A stretch of 64,000 nt of DNA from positions 1,054,001 through 1,118,000 of the forward strand of contig NZ_JRAA01000001.1 in assembly GCF_000787395.1 (NCBI RefSeq), given 5' to 3'. The position numbers and the translations under genes were made by a program. The DNA comes from Solemya velum gill symbiont (GTDB lineage: Bacteria > Pseudomonadota > Gammaproteobacteria > Chromatiales > Chromatiaceae). How positions within the stretch are numbered: the first letter of the stretch is position 1; the number at the start of each line of letters is the position of its first letter. This document shows positions 1-8,910 of the stretch, one piece after another. A model generated the notes under the pieces. That model saw only the letters and a program-made list of their open reading frames with translations, was not told where the DNA came from and did not search any database.

Positions 1-2070
1 GCCTTGAAGCGCCGAAATATCTGCAACTTCGAGAAAGAGACCGTTCAGGCGGTTGAGCATGGCAAGACGATTATTACGTATCGCCATATCCTCGGCCATT
101 ACCATCACGTCATCAAAATAGCTGTCAGTTACATCTCGCAGCTGAGCCATCGACTGTAACGCCTGCGTGTATTCTCTTGAAGCGATCAGTGGAGCAACCT
201 GTTGCTGTGTCTGTGTCAGCTGCTCCAGAAGAAGGGATTCTGCATCCTTTTCAAACAGGGCAGTATCGATCTCGGCAGGGAGGTCGCCTTCGACTTTTTT
301 CAGCAGGTTGTGAATACGCTTGTTTGCTGCAGAAAGACTTTCTGCTTCGGCGAGTTCACGAAATGCGCTAACAGCAGAGATGCGCGCGTCAAAGTCATCC
401 AGTGTCTGTGGATTGACTTTCGCAACTGCCTGAAAGGTGTCGGCATCGGTGCCGGCTTCTGCGTAGATACCACGCAGGCGTTCCAGCATGTAAGCCTTGA
501 CCTCGGCAACCACGGCTTTCTCAGTGACTCTTTCTCCCAGCGCTGTTTTCGCCTCTTCGAGGAGGGTGTCGAGAGACAGCGGGAGTTGTAGTTCGCGTAG
601 CATTCTGAGAATGGCGATCGATGCACGTCGCAGTGCAAAGGGATCCTTGTCACCGGTCGGTTTCTGGCCGATACCAAAAATTCCGACAAGCGTATCAAGG
701 CGTTCAGCAAGTGCGATTGCGATACCGGTTTTCGTTTGTGGCAGGATGTCGCCGGAGAAGCGAGGCAGGTAGAACTCCTCCATGGCGCTTGCTATTTCAC
801 CATTCTCGCCATCACGTAGTGCCTGGTAACGCCCCATGACACCCTGCATGTCGGCAAACTCGTTTACCATCTCGGTCATCAGGTCACAGCGACTCAGGCG
901 TGCAGCACGTACAGCCATGTCCTGGTCGCCGCCAATTGATGCTGCAATGGTGGCGGCAAGTAAAGCGACACGCTCGGATTTTTCATGCATGTTGCCGAGT
1001 TTGTTCTGGAATACGACTTTCCTGAGTGACTCGATATGGTCCTCAAGACGCTTCTTGCCATCTTGCTGCCAGAAGAACATGGCGTCGGCAAGGCGTGGAC
1101 GGATAACACGTTCGTTGCCTTCGCTAATCACGCCCGGGTTACTGCTGTCGATGTTTGAAATCGTGATGAAGTGTGGCAGCAAGTTACCGTCACTGTCGAC
1201 CAGGTGAAAATACTTCTGATTTTTTTTCATCGTCAGGATCAGTGCCTCGTGTGGCACTTCGAGAAACGATTGTTCAAAGCCACCGGCAACCGGTACAGGC
1301 CATTCAACCAGCGCAGTTACCTCATCGAGAAGATCTTCATCGAATTCCACCTCTCCACCGAGTTCTTTTGCTGTCGTCTCCACCTGTTTTCTGATGGCTT
1401 CACGACGCTGGTCAAAATCAGCAATGACGAAGCCCTTGTCGCTCAATGCGGCGGCATAATCGCCCGGCTTGTTGATATCGATAGCTTGCGGATAGTGAAA
1501 ACGGTGACCAAAGCTTTGCTTGCCTGCTTCTGTATCGAGCAAGGTGCAGGGCACGACATCATTACCGTGCAGGAACAACAGCCAGTGGACCGGGCGCACA
1601 AATTCGGCATCCGATGCGCCCCAGCGCATGCGCTTTGGAATCGGTAACTGGTTGAGCGCATCCATGGCAATCTGTGGCAGCAGTTCGGCTGCATCCTTGC
1701 CTTTTTCCTCAACCTTGTAATAGAGCCACTCACCCTTGTCGGTCGACATGCGCTCGAGTTGATCTACACTGGTGCCGCAGGAACGAGCGAATCCTTCAGC
1801 AGCCTTGGTAGGATTGCCATCGGCATCGAACGCGGCTGCTACTGCAGGACCGCGTTTCTCGATTTCCCTGTCGGCCTGGCGCGTGGCGACATCTTCTATC
1901 AGCAGCGCAAGACGGCGCGGTGAGGCAAAGCTTTTGCATGTGCCATGCTGCAGGCCTGTTTTATCCAGGCCGTCGACAAAATGCTGTTCCAGTGCATTGC
2001 GCAAGCGCTTGAGTGCTGTCGGTGGCAACTCTTCGGTACCAAGTTCAAATAGCAGGTCGTTTGTGCTCAT
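1..2070 (-). CDS. glyS: Glycine--tRNA ligase beta subunit, C-terminus cut by window edge
   Basis: Beta subunit of the heterotetrameric bacterial glycyl-tRNA synthetase, which binds tRNA-Gly and supports charging by the alpha subunit. The reading frame starts at the ATG complementary to 2068-2070 (MSTNDLLFELGTEELPP, the usual family start) and stays open to base 1. Conserved blocks such as SFASPRRLALL near the N-terminus and GQKPTGDKDPFALRR in the C-terminal half are readable. The last visible residues, VADISALQG, match the very end of the family (E. coli ends VADISLLQ at 689 residues), and 690 codons are visible, so only a residue or two and the stop are missing. It lies 21 bp downstream of glyQ in the same direction and is surely cotranscribed with it. 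Confidence 0.96.
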   Translation of the reverse strand, partial: MSTNDLLFELGTEELPPTALKRLRNALEQHFVDGLDKTGLQHGTCKSFASPRRLALLIEDVATRQADREIEKRGPAVAAAFDADGNPTKAAEGFARSCGTSVDQLERMSTDKGEWLYYKVEEKGKDAAELLPQIAMDALNQLPIPKRMRWGASDAEFVRPVHWLLFLHGNDVVPCTLLDTEAGKQSFGHRFHYPQAIDINKPGDYAAALSDKGFVIADFDQRREAIRKQVETTAKELGGEVEFDEDLLDEVTALVEWPVPVAGGFEQSFLEVPHEALILTMKKNQKYFHLVDSDGNLLPHFITISNIDSSNPGVISEGNERVIRPRLADAMFFWQQDGKKRLEDHIESLRKVVFQNKLGNMHEKSERVALLAATIAASIGGDQDMAVRAARLSRCDLMTEMVNEFADMQGVMGRYQALRDGENGEIASAMEEFYLPRFSGDILPQTKTGIAIALAERLDTLVGIFGIGQKPTGDKDPFALRRASIAILRMLRELQLPLSLDTLLEEAKTALGERVTEKAVVAEVKAYMLERLRGIYAEAGTDADTFQAVAKVNPQTLDDFDARISAVSAFRELAEAESLSAANKRIHNLLKKVEGDLPAEIDTALFEKDAESLLLEQLTQTQQQVAPLIASREYTQALQSMAQLRDVTDSYFDDVMVMAEDMAIRNNRLAMLNRLNGLFLEVADISALQG

Positions 2071-2091
2071 GATCGTATTATTCTGAGATTG

Positions 2092-3036
2092 TCAGGCATC
2101 GTCAGACGTCTTTTCAGCCGCCTGTTGCGATGGTGGGCACATGGGAAAACCGAGTGCTTCACGCGAGTCGTAATAGGCCTGCGCAACTGCGCGGGCGAGG
2201 CTGCGTACACGCAGGATGAAACGCTGCCGCTCCGTCACCGAAATAGCATGGCGTGCATCCAGCAGGTTGAAGGCATGAGAGGCTTTCATCACCTGCTCGT
2301 ATGCAGGAAGCGGCAGGCCCTTCTCGATCAGGGACTGGCTCTCTTTCTCGCATTCATCGAACAGGCTGAAAAGAAAATCGACATCGGCATGTTCAAAATT
2401 GTAGGCTGACTGTTCCACTTCGTTCTGGTGGAAAACGTCTCCATAGGTGACGACGCCCGCATCATTTTTGCCACGTGTCCAGACGAGGTCATAGACACTC
2501 TTGACGCCCTGCAGGTACATGGCGATACGCTCAAGGCCGTAGGTGATTTCACCGGTGACCGGGCGGCAGTCAAGCCCGCCAACTTGCTGGAAGTAGGTGA
2601 ACTGGGTCACTTCCATGCCGTTCAGCCACACTTCCCAGCCGAGGCCCCAGGCTCCCAGTGTGGGTGATTCCCAGTTGTCTTCAACAAAGCGGATGTCATG
2701 CTCGAGCGGATCGAGTCCCAGCATCTTCAGTGAGCCCAGGTAGAGTTCCTGGGTCTCCAGCGGAGAGGGCTTCATAACGACCTGGAATTGGTAGTAATGC
2801 TGTAGACGGTTCGGGTTTTCGCCATAGCGACCGTCGGTCGGTCGGCGCGAAGGCTGTACGTAGGCAGCATCCCATGGCTCAGGTCCGATCGAACGCAGAA
2901 ATGTTGCAGGATGGAAGGTGCCTGCACCAACCTCCATGTCGAGAGGCTGCAGAATCACGCAACCCTGTTCTGCCCAGTACTCCTGCAGGGCGAGAATCAG
3001 CCCCTGGAATGTTGTAACGTCTGCTGTTGAAGCCAT
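2092..3036 (-). CDS. glyQ: Glycine--tRNA ligase alpha subunit
   Basis: Catalytic alpha subunit of the alpha2beta2 glycyl-tRNA synthetase (class II), forming glycyl-adenylate in the cytoplasm. The 314-residue product carries the diagnostic N-terminal blocks [38 protein letters not shown] and [20 protein letters not shown], and is close to the usual family length of about 300. The start at 3036 places TFQGLI a few residues in, as in homologues. The C-terminus has a short extension ending [12 protein letters not shown]. It is the first gene of a two-gene glyQS unit, and a TATAAT-like element lies about 45 bp upstream. Confidence 0.97.
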   Translation of the reverse strand: MASTADVTTFQGLILALQEYWAEQGCVILQPLDMEVGAGTFHPATFLRSIGPEPWDAAYVQPSRRPTDGRYGENPNRLQHYYQFQVVMKPSPLETQELYLGSLKMLGLDPLEHDIRFVEDNWESPTLGAWGLGWEVWLNGMEVTQFTYFQQVGGLDCRPVTGEITYGLERIAMYLQGVKSVYDLVWTRGKNDAGVVTYGDVFHQNEVEQSAYNFEHADVDFLFSLFDECEKESQSLIEKGLPLPAYEQVMKASHAFNLLDARHAISVTERQRFILRVRSLARAVAQAYYDSREALGFPMCPPSQQAAEKTSDDA

Positions 3037-3079
3037 CTGTTATTGCCGTTGATCGAAATATGCCGAAAATCAAACCCGC

Positions 3080-3085
3080 ATTATA
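3080..3085 (-). promoter_or_regulatory. Possible -10 element for glyQS
   Basis: Reading the minus strand, a perfect TATAAT hexamer lies about 45 bp upstream of the glyQ start. A TTGACG sits further upstream but at a spacing of about 22 bp, too long for a canonical sigma-70 promoter, so only the -10 is convincing. Confidence 0.35.
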
Positions 3086-3153
3086 TAGGAATGTCTCAAA
3101 TGGCGCGCGTCAAGATGGCTGTAGTTGAGGATGGGCGCCCATTCGCCTCTACA

Positions 3154-3186
3154 TAAAAAACCCGGATTGCGTCGCAATCCGGGTTT
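3154..3186 (-). terminator. Rho-independent terminator of the proline-rich protein gene
   Basis: A 12-bp perfect stem (AACCCGGATTGC paired with its complement) with a 3-nt loop is followed, on the minus strand, by a run of six T. It starts 30 bp after the stop of the exported proline-rich protein gene and separates it from glyQS. Confidence 0.9.
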
Positions 3187-3217
3187 CAACGCTTCTTGAA
3201 GCGGAAGTCAGGGTGAC

Positions 3218-3946
3218 CTAGTTCCTCTTCAGGTTCCTGTCCAGGTTGTCGTTGATGTTGTCCTTGCGCATGTCATCCACCTGACCGGGGACGTCCTTGG
3301 CAGCATCTCCGAACTCTTCACCGACATCAATCGGGTTTGGAACATCAACAGAAGGTGCATACCAGCCTCCTGGCATTTCACCCATACGGCTTGGTGCATT
3401 GAGCATGTCATCCCATCCGTCACTCATAGAACCTTTTGGGTCATCCATTTCCATGAAGTCCCATGGGCTGTCTCCACGCCATGGCTTGCGTCGGCCCTTG
3501 AACCAGCTGCCGCCATTGTCGCGACCAAACCAGCCGCTTGGTCCATCGCTCCAGCTACGTCCACGATTGCGATTACGCGGTGGTGGAGGTGGTGGGTAGG
3601 CGCCATAGCCGGGAGGTGCTGAATAAGGCCCCTGCTGTGGCATAGGTTGTGGCGCAGCCTGCCTGTAACCGGGAGGTGGTCCGTATGGGCCTTGCTGGTA
3701 GCCGGGTGGTGGGCCATAGGCTCCTCCCTGCGGAGGTGCAGGTGGTGCATTCCGACGAGGCGGTGGCGCACGTCTGTAATCTGGTGGTGCGAATTGAGGT
3801 TCAGGCTGTTGCTGCTGTCCTGCCCATGGCGGTGCATCCATTGGTCTGAACTGGGGGTCATTCTGTGCCATGGCTGCCTGGGCGATTGCCGTGACCAGCA
3901 GAGCGCTACAGAGCTGGCCCACTCTTATCTTGTACTTTTTTTGCAT
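3218..3946 (-). CDS. Exported proline/glycine/tyrosine-rich protein
   Basis: Function unknown. The start at 3946 is chosen because it gives a clean signal peptide: MQKKYKIRVGQ, then a hydrophobic stretch ending AQAAMA, with cleavage likely before QNDPQF. A longer frame reaches 4000 but adds 18 residues before this signal. Residues about 40-125 are low-complexity, with repeated PPPGY / GPYGPPPGY units and Q/P/R-rich linkers. The middle has FGRDN, GGSWF and WRGDSPWDF aromatic-rich blocks. The C-terminal third is a different, acidic, non-repetitive segment (GWDDMLNAPSRMGEMPGGWY; VGEEFGDAAKDVPGQVDDM) that looks like the conserved part. The composition recalls sulfur-globule-type envelope proteins of sulfur-storing Gammaproteobacteria, but this is only a compositional analogy. 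The gene is single, with its own terminator. Confidence 0.75.
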   Translation of the reverse strand: MQKKYKIRVGQLCSALLVTAIAQAAMAQNDPQFRPMDAPPWAGQQQQPEPQFAPPDYRRAPPPRRNAPPAPPQGGAYGPPPGYQQGPYGPPPGYRQAAPQPMPQQGPYSAPPGYGAYPPPPPPRNRNRGRSWSDGPSGWFGRDNGGSWFKGRRKPWRGDSPWDFMEMDDPKGSMSDGWDDMLNAPSRMGEMPGGWYAPSVDVPNPIDVGEEFGDAAKDVPGQVDDMRKDNINDNLDRNLKRN

Positions 3947-4116
3947 CTTATTAGTACTCCATCCTGATTGTTTTTTTATCTTGGGTATATCGGGCCGCAT
4001 GGCCAGATGAATTCCCTGGATGCTGATGAGTCATTTCAGCAGCATTCTGTCAGGATAAAACGCATTTCCCCTCTTGTCTATGCCCTCTTGTATCCGGTTT
4101 TATTTCTGATTCGCGC

Positions 4117-4122
4117 TATAAT
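4117..4122 (+). promoter_or_regulatory. Possible -10 element upstream of the thiolase-tusA-CDF operon
   Basis: A TATAAT hexamer preceded by CGCGC lies 30 bp upstream of the first ATG of the operon. No good -35 was seen at 16-18 bp spacing, so confidence is limited. Confidence 0.35.
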
Positions 4123-4151
4123 GACGAACTGTTTAACCAGTTTTTCTATTT

Positions 4152-5192
4152 ATGACACAGAGAAAGGCAGTCGCCCTTATCTCCGGAGGACTGGATTCAT
4201 TACTTGCCGTGCGCGTGATGCAGGAGCAGGGAATCCATGTTGAAGGGATCAACTTTTTCACCGGTTTTTGTGTGGAAGGGCATACCCATGCGATCCGCAA
4301 AAAGGATCAGAAGAAGCCAAAGCGCAACAATGCGCTCTGGTGCGCGGAACAGCTGGGTATCAAGTTGCATATCATTGATATCATTGATGAATACAAGCAA
4401 GTCGTTTTTAATCCGAAGCATGGCTATGGCGCCAATCTTAACCCCTGTTTGGACTGCAAGGTCTTCATGGTAAAGAAGGCGAAAGAGTGGATGCAGGCGC
4501 ATGGCTTCGACTTTATTATTTCCGGTGAAGTCGTCGGCCAGAGGCCGATGTCGCAGCGCAAGGACACCATGCCGGTGGTGCAGCGGGAATCAGGTATTGA
4601 TGATCGCCTGCTGCGTCCCCTGAGTGGCAAAAATCTTCCCCCAACACTTCCGGAGCGCGAAGGCTGGATCAGCAGGGATGGTTTGTATGATTTTTCCGGA
4701 CGTTCGCGCAAGCCACAAATGGCGCTGGCGAAGCAGTTTGGCTTCGAGGACTATGCGCAACCGGCAGGTGGTTGCTGTTTTCTCACCGATGCCCAGTACT
4801 CGGTCAAGCTGGCTGATTTGTGGAATAGTCGTGGCAGCAAGGAGTATGAACTCGACGACATCATGCTGCTCAAGGTTGGACGGCATATCCGTCCGGCAAC
4901 GCATTACAAGCTGATTGTCGCCCGTGAGGAGGGGGAGAGTAATTTTCTCAAGGGATACAAAAAGCAGTATCCCCACATGCGCTGTACCAGCCACGGTGGT
5001 CCATTGACTCTGATAGACGGCGATATGAGTGAAGACGAGCTGCAGCAGGCGGCGCGAATCGTTGCGCGTTACAGCCAGGGCAAAAACACACCACAGGTTG
5101 AACTGGAGTTTGTCACCATCGCTGGTGAGGTCACCCCCATGAGCGTTGAGCCCATGCCGCCAGCTGAAATACCGAAAGAGTGGGTGCTGTGA
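4152..5192 (+). CDS. MnmA/ThiI-like PP-loop sulfurtransferase
   Basis: Predicted ATP-dependent thiolase of the N-type ATP-pyrophosphatase superfamily, probably adenylating and thiolating an RNA or another acceptor. The PP-loop SGGLDSLLA lies at about residues 11-19. Two cysteine sites resemble the catalytic pair of MnmA: NPCLDCKVF near residue 100 and GGCCFLTD near residue 210. The C-terminal third (from about residue 240, DDIMLLKVGRHIRP) looks like the NFACT-R-type domain often attached to this subfamily. Databases often call these tRNA (5-methylaminomethyl-2-thiouridylate)-methyltransferase, but it is not an orthologue of housekeeping MnmA. The next gene is tusA, whose start overlaps this stop, which fits TusA acting as the sulfur donor (inference). 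The true substrate cannot be read from the sequence. Confidence 0.85.
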   Translation: MTQRKAVALISGGLDSLLAVRVMQEQGIHVEGINFFTGFCVEGHTHAIRKKDQKKPKRNNALWCAEQLGIKLHIIDIIDEYKQVVFNPKHGYGANLNPCLDCKVFMVKKAKEWMQAHGFDFIISGEVVGQRPMSQRKDTMPVVQRESGIDDRLLRPLSGKNLPPTLPEREGWISRDGLYDFSGRSRKPQMALAKQFGFEDYAQPAGGCCFLTDAQYSVKLADLWNSRGSKEYELDDIMLLKVGRHIRPATHYKLIVAREEGESNFLKGYKKQYPHMRCTSHGGPLTLIDGDMSEDELQQAARIVARYSQGKNTPQVELEFVTIAGEVTPMSVEPMPPAEIPKEWVL

Positions 5193-5419
5193 GCAGGGAG
5201 CGACTCGATTGTCATCGCCTGCTGTGTCCCATGCCGGTGATCAAGACTCAGGACCGTATTGCTACCATGCAGCCGGGTGATGAACTCGAGGTCGTTTGTA
5301 CGGATCCGGGTGCGCTTAATGACATACCGGCCTGGAGCCGCATTAATGGCCACCAGGTGCTTGAAACAACAACACGTGACGGTGAGTACATCGTCGTCGT
5401 AAGGGTTTGTCAGGAGTAA
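5189..5419 (+). CDS. tusA: TusA-family sulfur carrier protein
   Basis: Small sulfur-relay protein that carries a persulfide on a conserved cysteine and hands it to downstream acceptors. The CPMPVIKT block contains the family Cys-Pro-x-Pro signature, preceded by LDCHRLL. The chosen start is the GTG at 5189, which overlaps the upstream stop (GTGA) and suggests translational coupling. A GTG at 5180 is also in frame and would add three residues. The 76-residue length is typical. It sits between the PP-loop thiolase and a cation efflux gene in one transcription unit. A second TusA-type gene elsewhere for the tRNA pathway is possible, so orthology to E. coli TusA is not claimed beyond the family. 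Confidence 0.9.
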   Translation: MSRERLDCHRLLCPMPVIKTQDRIATMQPGDELEVVCTDPGALNDIPAWSRINGHQVLETTTRDGEYIVVVRVCQE

Positions 5420-5421
5420 CG

Positions 5422-6636
5422 ATGCACGGCGGACATCACCACCATCATGTTGCACGGGATGCGACCCCGGAAGAGGCCTCTTCAGACCGCTATCGCCAGA
5501 TCAGGCGTGTCACCCTGATCGGAGCGGCGCTCGACTTGATGTTGGGAGTCTTGAAAGTTCTTGTCGGCTGGCTTGCCAGTTCTCAGAGTCTGATTGCTGA
5601 CGGCGTACACTCGTTTTCAGACCTGGCTACGGACTTCATTGTGCTCTTTGCAGCCAAGCATGGCAGCATGGAGCCGGATGAGGATCACCCTTATGGGCAC
5701 GGCCGTTTCGAGACCATAGCAACCGTTATTCTCGGTGTCAGCCTGATGTTTGTTGGTATCGGCATCGCTTGGGACTCGATCAACAGGCTGTTTCACCCAG
5801 AAATGCTTTTCAGCCCCGGCCCCTGGGCGCTGGCTATTGCGCTGCTCTCTGTTGTTTCGAAAGAGTGGATCTATCACTACACCATGCGCGTGGCCAAGCG
5901 CTTGCGTTCACACATGCTCGAGGCCAATGCGTGGCACAGTCGAACTGACGCCATCTCCTCGGTGATTGTTGTGGTGGGTGTTGGCGGCACCATGCTGGGG
6001 CTTGATTACCTGGATGCGATTGCCGCGATAGGCGTTTCATGGATGGTTGGTACGATCGGCTGGAAAATGGCCTGGAGCAGCCTTGGCGAACTCAGTGATA
6101 AAGGGCTGGGTGAAGAACAACTGCAGATTATCCGTGAAGCAATCATGCAGCAGGAGGGCGCTGAGCATGTGCACATGCTGCGCTCCCGTCGCATGGGGCA
6201 TAATGCGCTGGTTGACGTGCACGTCGAGGTGGACTCCATGCTGACGGTCAGCGAGGGGCACATGATTGCAACAGCAGTCGAGAACGCAATCAAGGAGAGC
6301 GATCAGGGTGTGACTGACGTCACGGTACACATCGACCCGGAGAATGATGAGCGTGCACCATCCTGTGATGGACTGCCCGGAAGAAAAAAGGTGCTGGAAA
6401 TCCTCTCCCGGGCATGGAAAGATGCAGGTGTAGATCTGCACTGGTACGATGTCCGCCTGCACTATCTTGGCGGCCGTATCGTAATTGATATCTACCTGCC
6501 GGATGCCTTTGTAGGGCGTATGGAGGATATTGAGCGCCTTGAAGAGCAACTCAAGAAGTCGCTCTCGGATCTGCCTGATTTTGGTGATGTTCATCTTTAC
6601 GCTGCCCTGGGTAGCAGGCGTAGCGAGAGGGATTGA
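5422..6636 (+). CDS. Cation diffusion facilitator (FieF/MamM-type) metal efflux protein
   Basis: Inner-membrane divalent-cation/proton antiporter. The start ATG at 5422 has CAGGAG eight bases upstream; the frame is open further but without a ribosome site. After a His-rich N-terminus (MHGGHHHHH) come six predicted membrane helices. Metal-site residues are visible as HSFSD in helix 2 and HSRTD in helix 5, the His/Asp arrangement typical of Zn/Fe-type members, and DHPYGHGRFE follows helix 2. The cytoplasmic tail is unusually long: a first dimerisation-type domain is followed by a second alpha/beta segment (about residues 310-395, LPGRKKVLEILSRAW onward), giving 404 residues instead of about 300. 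It lies 2 bp after tusA, so it probably belongs to the same operon; why a metal exporter travels with a thiolase is unknown. Confidence 0.9.
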   Translation: MHGGHHHHHVARDATPEEASSDRYRQIRRVTLIGAALDLMLGVLKVLVGWLASSQSLIADGVHSFSDLATDFIVLFAAKHGSMEPDEDHPYGHGRFETIATVILGVSLMFVGIGIAWDSINRLFHPEMLFSPGPWALAIALLSVVSKEWIYHYTMRVAKRLRSHMLEANAWHSRTDAISSVIVVVGVGGTMLGLDYLDAIAAIGVSWMVGTIGWKMAWSSLGELSDKGLGEEQLQIIREAIMQQEGAEHVHMLRSRRMGHNALVDVHVEVDSMLTVSEGHMIATAVENAIKESDQGVTDVTVHIDPENDERAPSCDGLPGRKKVLEILSRAWKDAGVDLHWYDVRLHYLGGRIVIDIYLPDAFVGRMEDIERLEEQLKKSLSDLPDFGDVHLYAALGSRRSERD

Positions 6637-6637
6637 C

Positions 6638-6652
6638 GCACTAAAATAGTGC
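6638..6652. promoter_or_regulatory. NtrC-binding site upstream of glnA
   Basis: GCAC-N7-GTGC dyad (GCACTAAAATAGTGC), the same geometry as NtrC enhancer sites upstream of enterobacterial glnA. It lies about 75 bp upstream of the -24 element of the glnA sigma-54 promoter. A nearly identical dyad occurs upstream of ntrB. A short GC hairpin (6667-6683) lies between this site and the promoter and may end the upstream operon. Confidence 0.75.
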
Positions 6653-6724
6653 GTTTAGCGCCATAGCGCCCCATAAGGGGGCGGTTTAAGCCCTGAATAG
6701 TGGCAAAAGCGGTTAATTTGCTGT

Positions 6725-6740
6725 TGGCATAGTTTATGCC
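6725..6740 (+). promoter_or_regulatory. Sigma-54 (-24/-12) promoter of glnA
   Basis: TTGGCATAGTTTATGC has the obligatory GG (6726-6727) and GC (6738-6739) dinucleotides exactly 10 bases apart. It lies about 95 bp upstream of the glnA start and downstream of an NtrC dyad, the classical arrangement for nitrogen-limited induction. Confidence 0.8.
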
Positions 6741-6833
6741 TTTGTTTTTGTCACGCCTATAGGGCAATCGATTCATACCGCTGTTTATCGCAGTGGTGAC
6801 TGTTTTAAACAATGTACTGGAGTGAACACTGCC

Positions 6834-8243
6834 ATGTCTGCAAAAGACGCAATGAAATTAATCAAGGACAGCGAAGCAAAATTCGTTGATTTCCGTTTTA
6901 CTGATACCCGTGGCAAGGAGCAGCACGTTTCCATGCCTGTTTCCGAAGTTAACGAGGATATGTTTGAAGAGGGCAAGATGTTTGATGGCTCGTCTATCGC
7001 GGGCTGGAAAGGCATCAATGAATCAGACATGATTCTCATGCCTGATGCTGGTACGGCGGTACTTGATCCGTTCACCGACGATGCCCAGGTCAATATTCTC
7101 TGCGACATCCTCGAGCCGTCCACAATGGAAGGTTATGAGCGTGATCCACGTTCCGTTGGCAAGCGTGCGGAAGCTTACCTGAAATCGACCGGTATCGCTG
7201 ATGAAGCATTCTTCGGTCCTGAGCCAGAGTTTTTCGTGCTTGACGATGTGCGCTGGAGTGCTGACATGAGCGGTAGTTCTGTCAAGATCGACTCCTCGGA
7301 AGCACACTGGAACTCTGAGCGTGTCTACGAAGATGGCAACATCGGCCACCGTCCAACCGTCAAGGGTGGTTACTTCCCGGTTCCTCCTGTCGATTCACTG
7401 CATGATATCCGTGCTGCAATGTGCCTGGTCATGGAAGAGATGGGTGTTCCTGTCGAAGTTCATCACCACGAGGTTGCAACAGCTGGCCAGTGTGAAATCG
7501 GAACGCGATTCAGTTCGCTCGTTAAGCGCGCCGACTGGGTCCAGATCCAGAAATATGTCACTTTCAACGTTGCTCACGCCTATGGCAAAACCGCAACCTT
7601 CATGCCCAAGCCAATTGTTGGCGATAACGGTTCAGGCATGCACGTTCACATGTCATTGGCCAAGGGCGGCGAGAACATCTTCGCCGGTGACCAGTATGGT
7701 GGCCTGTCAGAGACTGCGCTCTACTATATCGGCGGTATCATCAAGCACGCACGTGCGCTGAACGCCTTCACCAACGCTTCAACCAACTCATACAAGCGCC
7801 TGGTACCAGGCTTTGAAGCGCCGGTCATGCTGGCATACTCTGCACGTAACCGCTCTGCTTCAATCCGTATCCCATGGGTTGCAAGCCCGAAGGGTCGCCG
7901 TGTCGAGGTGCGTTTCCCTGATCCGACAGCAAACCCGTACCTGGCGTTTGCAGCCATGATGATGGCGGGTCTCGATGGCATCCAGAACAAGATCCATCCT
8001 GGCGATGCTGCAGACAAGGACCTTTATGACCTGCCTGCTGAAGAAGCACTGGCGATCCCGACTGTTTGTCACAGTCTTGACCAGGCACTTGAAGCACTTG
8101 ATGCAGACCGTGCCTTCCTCACTGCCGGTGGCGTTTTCACCGACGATCTGATCGATGGTTACATTGAGCTGAAGATGGAAGAGGTAACCCGCTTGCGTAT
8201 GACAACACACCCTGTTGAATTCGACATGTACTACAGCCTCTAA
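6834..8243 (+). CDS. glnA: Glutamine synthetase, type I
   Basis: Cytoplasmic dodecameric enzyme joining glutamate and ammonium with ATP, the main ammonium-assimilating step. The ATG at 6834 is chosen over an in-frame GTG at 6822 because the ACTGGAG ribosome site is correctly placed only for the ATG; it gives 469 residues, the length of the E. coli enzyme. Visible signatures include [23 protein letters not shown], the active-site [17 protein letters not shown] and [11 protein letters not shown]. The adenylylation tyrosine is present in DLYDLPAEE (Tyr 398 counting Met), so regulation by GlnE adenylylation is expected. Transcription is probably sigma-54/NtrC dependent, as judged from the upstream elements, and a strong terminator follows. 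Confidence 0.98.
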   Translation: MSAKDAMKLIKDSEAKFVDFRFTDTRGKEQHVSMPVSEVNEDMFEEGKMFDGSSIAGWKGINESDMILMPDAGTAVLDPFTDDAQVNILCDILEPSTMEGYERDPRSVGKRAEAYLKSTGIADEAFFGPEPEFFVLDDVRWSADMSGSSVKIDSSEAHWNSERVYEDGNIGHRPTVKGGYFPVPPVDSLHDIRAAMCLVMEEMGVPVEVHHHEVATAGQCEIGTRFSSLVKRADWVQIQKYVTFNVAHAYGKTATFMPKPIVGDNGSGMHVHMSLAKGGENIFAGDQYGGLSETALYYIGGIIKHARALNAFTNASTNSYKRLVPGFEAPVMLAYSARNRSASIRIPWVASPKGRRVEVRFPDPTANPYLAFAAMMMAGLDGIQNKIHPGDAADKDLYDLPAEEALAIPTVCHSLDQALEALDADRAFLTAGGVFTDDLIDGYIELKMEEVTRLRMTTHPVEFDMYYSL

Positions 8244-8270
8244 TAGCATCACAATGTAATCGATGATGCA

Positions 8271-8305
8271 GGCCCCCGGTGATTCTCATCGGGGGCTTTT
8301 TTATT
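8271..8305 (+). terminator. Rho-independent terminator of glnA
   Basis: An 11-bp stem GCCCCCGGTGA / TCATCGGGGGC with one G-T pair and a 3-nt loop, followed by seven T, lies about 28 bp after the glnA stop. It separates glnA from the DUF4124 gene. Confidence 0.9.
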
Positions 8306-8332
8306 GGTAGGGTTTTCGGCTATGCTTACACT

Positions 8333-8890
8333 ATGAACAAGGTATTTCTCTTTTTTCTCCTGCTTTTATGCATGCCGGTGACCGCAGAGGTTTACACCTG
8401 GATCGGTGCTGATGGCAATCGGCATTATGGTGACAGGCCACCAGAAGCAGGTGCGAAAGCCGCCACGGTACCTGAATCTGTCTACGCCTCGCCAAAAGTC
8501 GGTTGGGTGAATGGTGTTAGCCGCCGACCCCCGCTACCTGATGAGCCGCAGAGAGCTGCCAATGGATATTACAACAGCCTGGAAATTCTCAGGCCGGTAA
8601 ACGATGACTCTGTACGTAATTCCAATGGGGATGTGCAGGTCGTTCTCTATGCAGATCCGCCGTTGCGTCGAGGTGATCTCTTTACGCTTTACCTCGATGA
8701 CGAGGTTGTCTACGAAAATTTCAGCGCTGATGTGCGTATTTTGAATGGCGTCGATCGTGGTACTCATACCCTCCGGGCGGCAATTTTTGGCCAAGAATCG
8801 AGTGCATTAATCACCTCTGCCCCGACAACTTTCCATCTTCACAGTCCTTCACGGCTTATCAACAGGCGTAGTAATACTCCCAACCTGTAG
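8333..8890 (+). CDS. DUF4124 domain-containing exported protein
   Basis: Unknown function. The start at 8333 gives a typical signal peptide (MNKVFLFFLLLLCMPVTA) with cleavage before EVYTW. The mature N-terminus EVYTWIGADGNRHYGDRPP is the DUF4124 signature. The rest (about residues 85-170) resembles an Ig-like beta domain (VQVVLYADPPLRRGDLFTLYLDDE). The product is 185 residues. It sits between glnA and ntrBC, a position in which DUF4124 proteins are often seen in related Gammaproteobacteria (recalled, not checked), but no nitrogen role can be deduced. The longer open frame upstream runs through the glnA terminator and is not used. Confidence 0.8.
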   Translation: MNKVFLFFLLLLCMPVTAEVYTWIGADGNRHYGDRPPEAGAKAATVPESVYASPKVGWVNGVSRRPPLPDEPQRAANGYYNSLEILRPVNDDSVRNSNGDVQVVLYADPPLRRGDLFTLYLDDEVVYENFSADVRILNGVDRGTHTLRAAIFGQESSALITSAPTTFHLHSPSRLINRRSNTPNL

Positions 8891-8910
8891 TCTTTGACCT
8901 CTTGCGGAGC

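Noticed and set aside
1171-1647. 158-residue frame antisense to glyS
   Set aside because: glyS on the minus strand is unambiguous, and this frame is a shadow of it.
3121-3200. Possible attenuator or riboswitch upstream of glyQ
   Set aside because: The strong hairpin is oriented with its T run for the proline-rich gene on the minus strand, upstream of glyQS rather than in its leader; it is a plain terminator.
3580-3800. CRISPR-like short repeats
   Set aside because: The repeats are codon-level PPPGY repeats within the proline-rich protein gene, not direct repeats with unique spacers.
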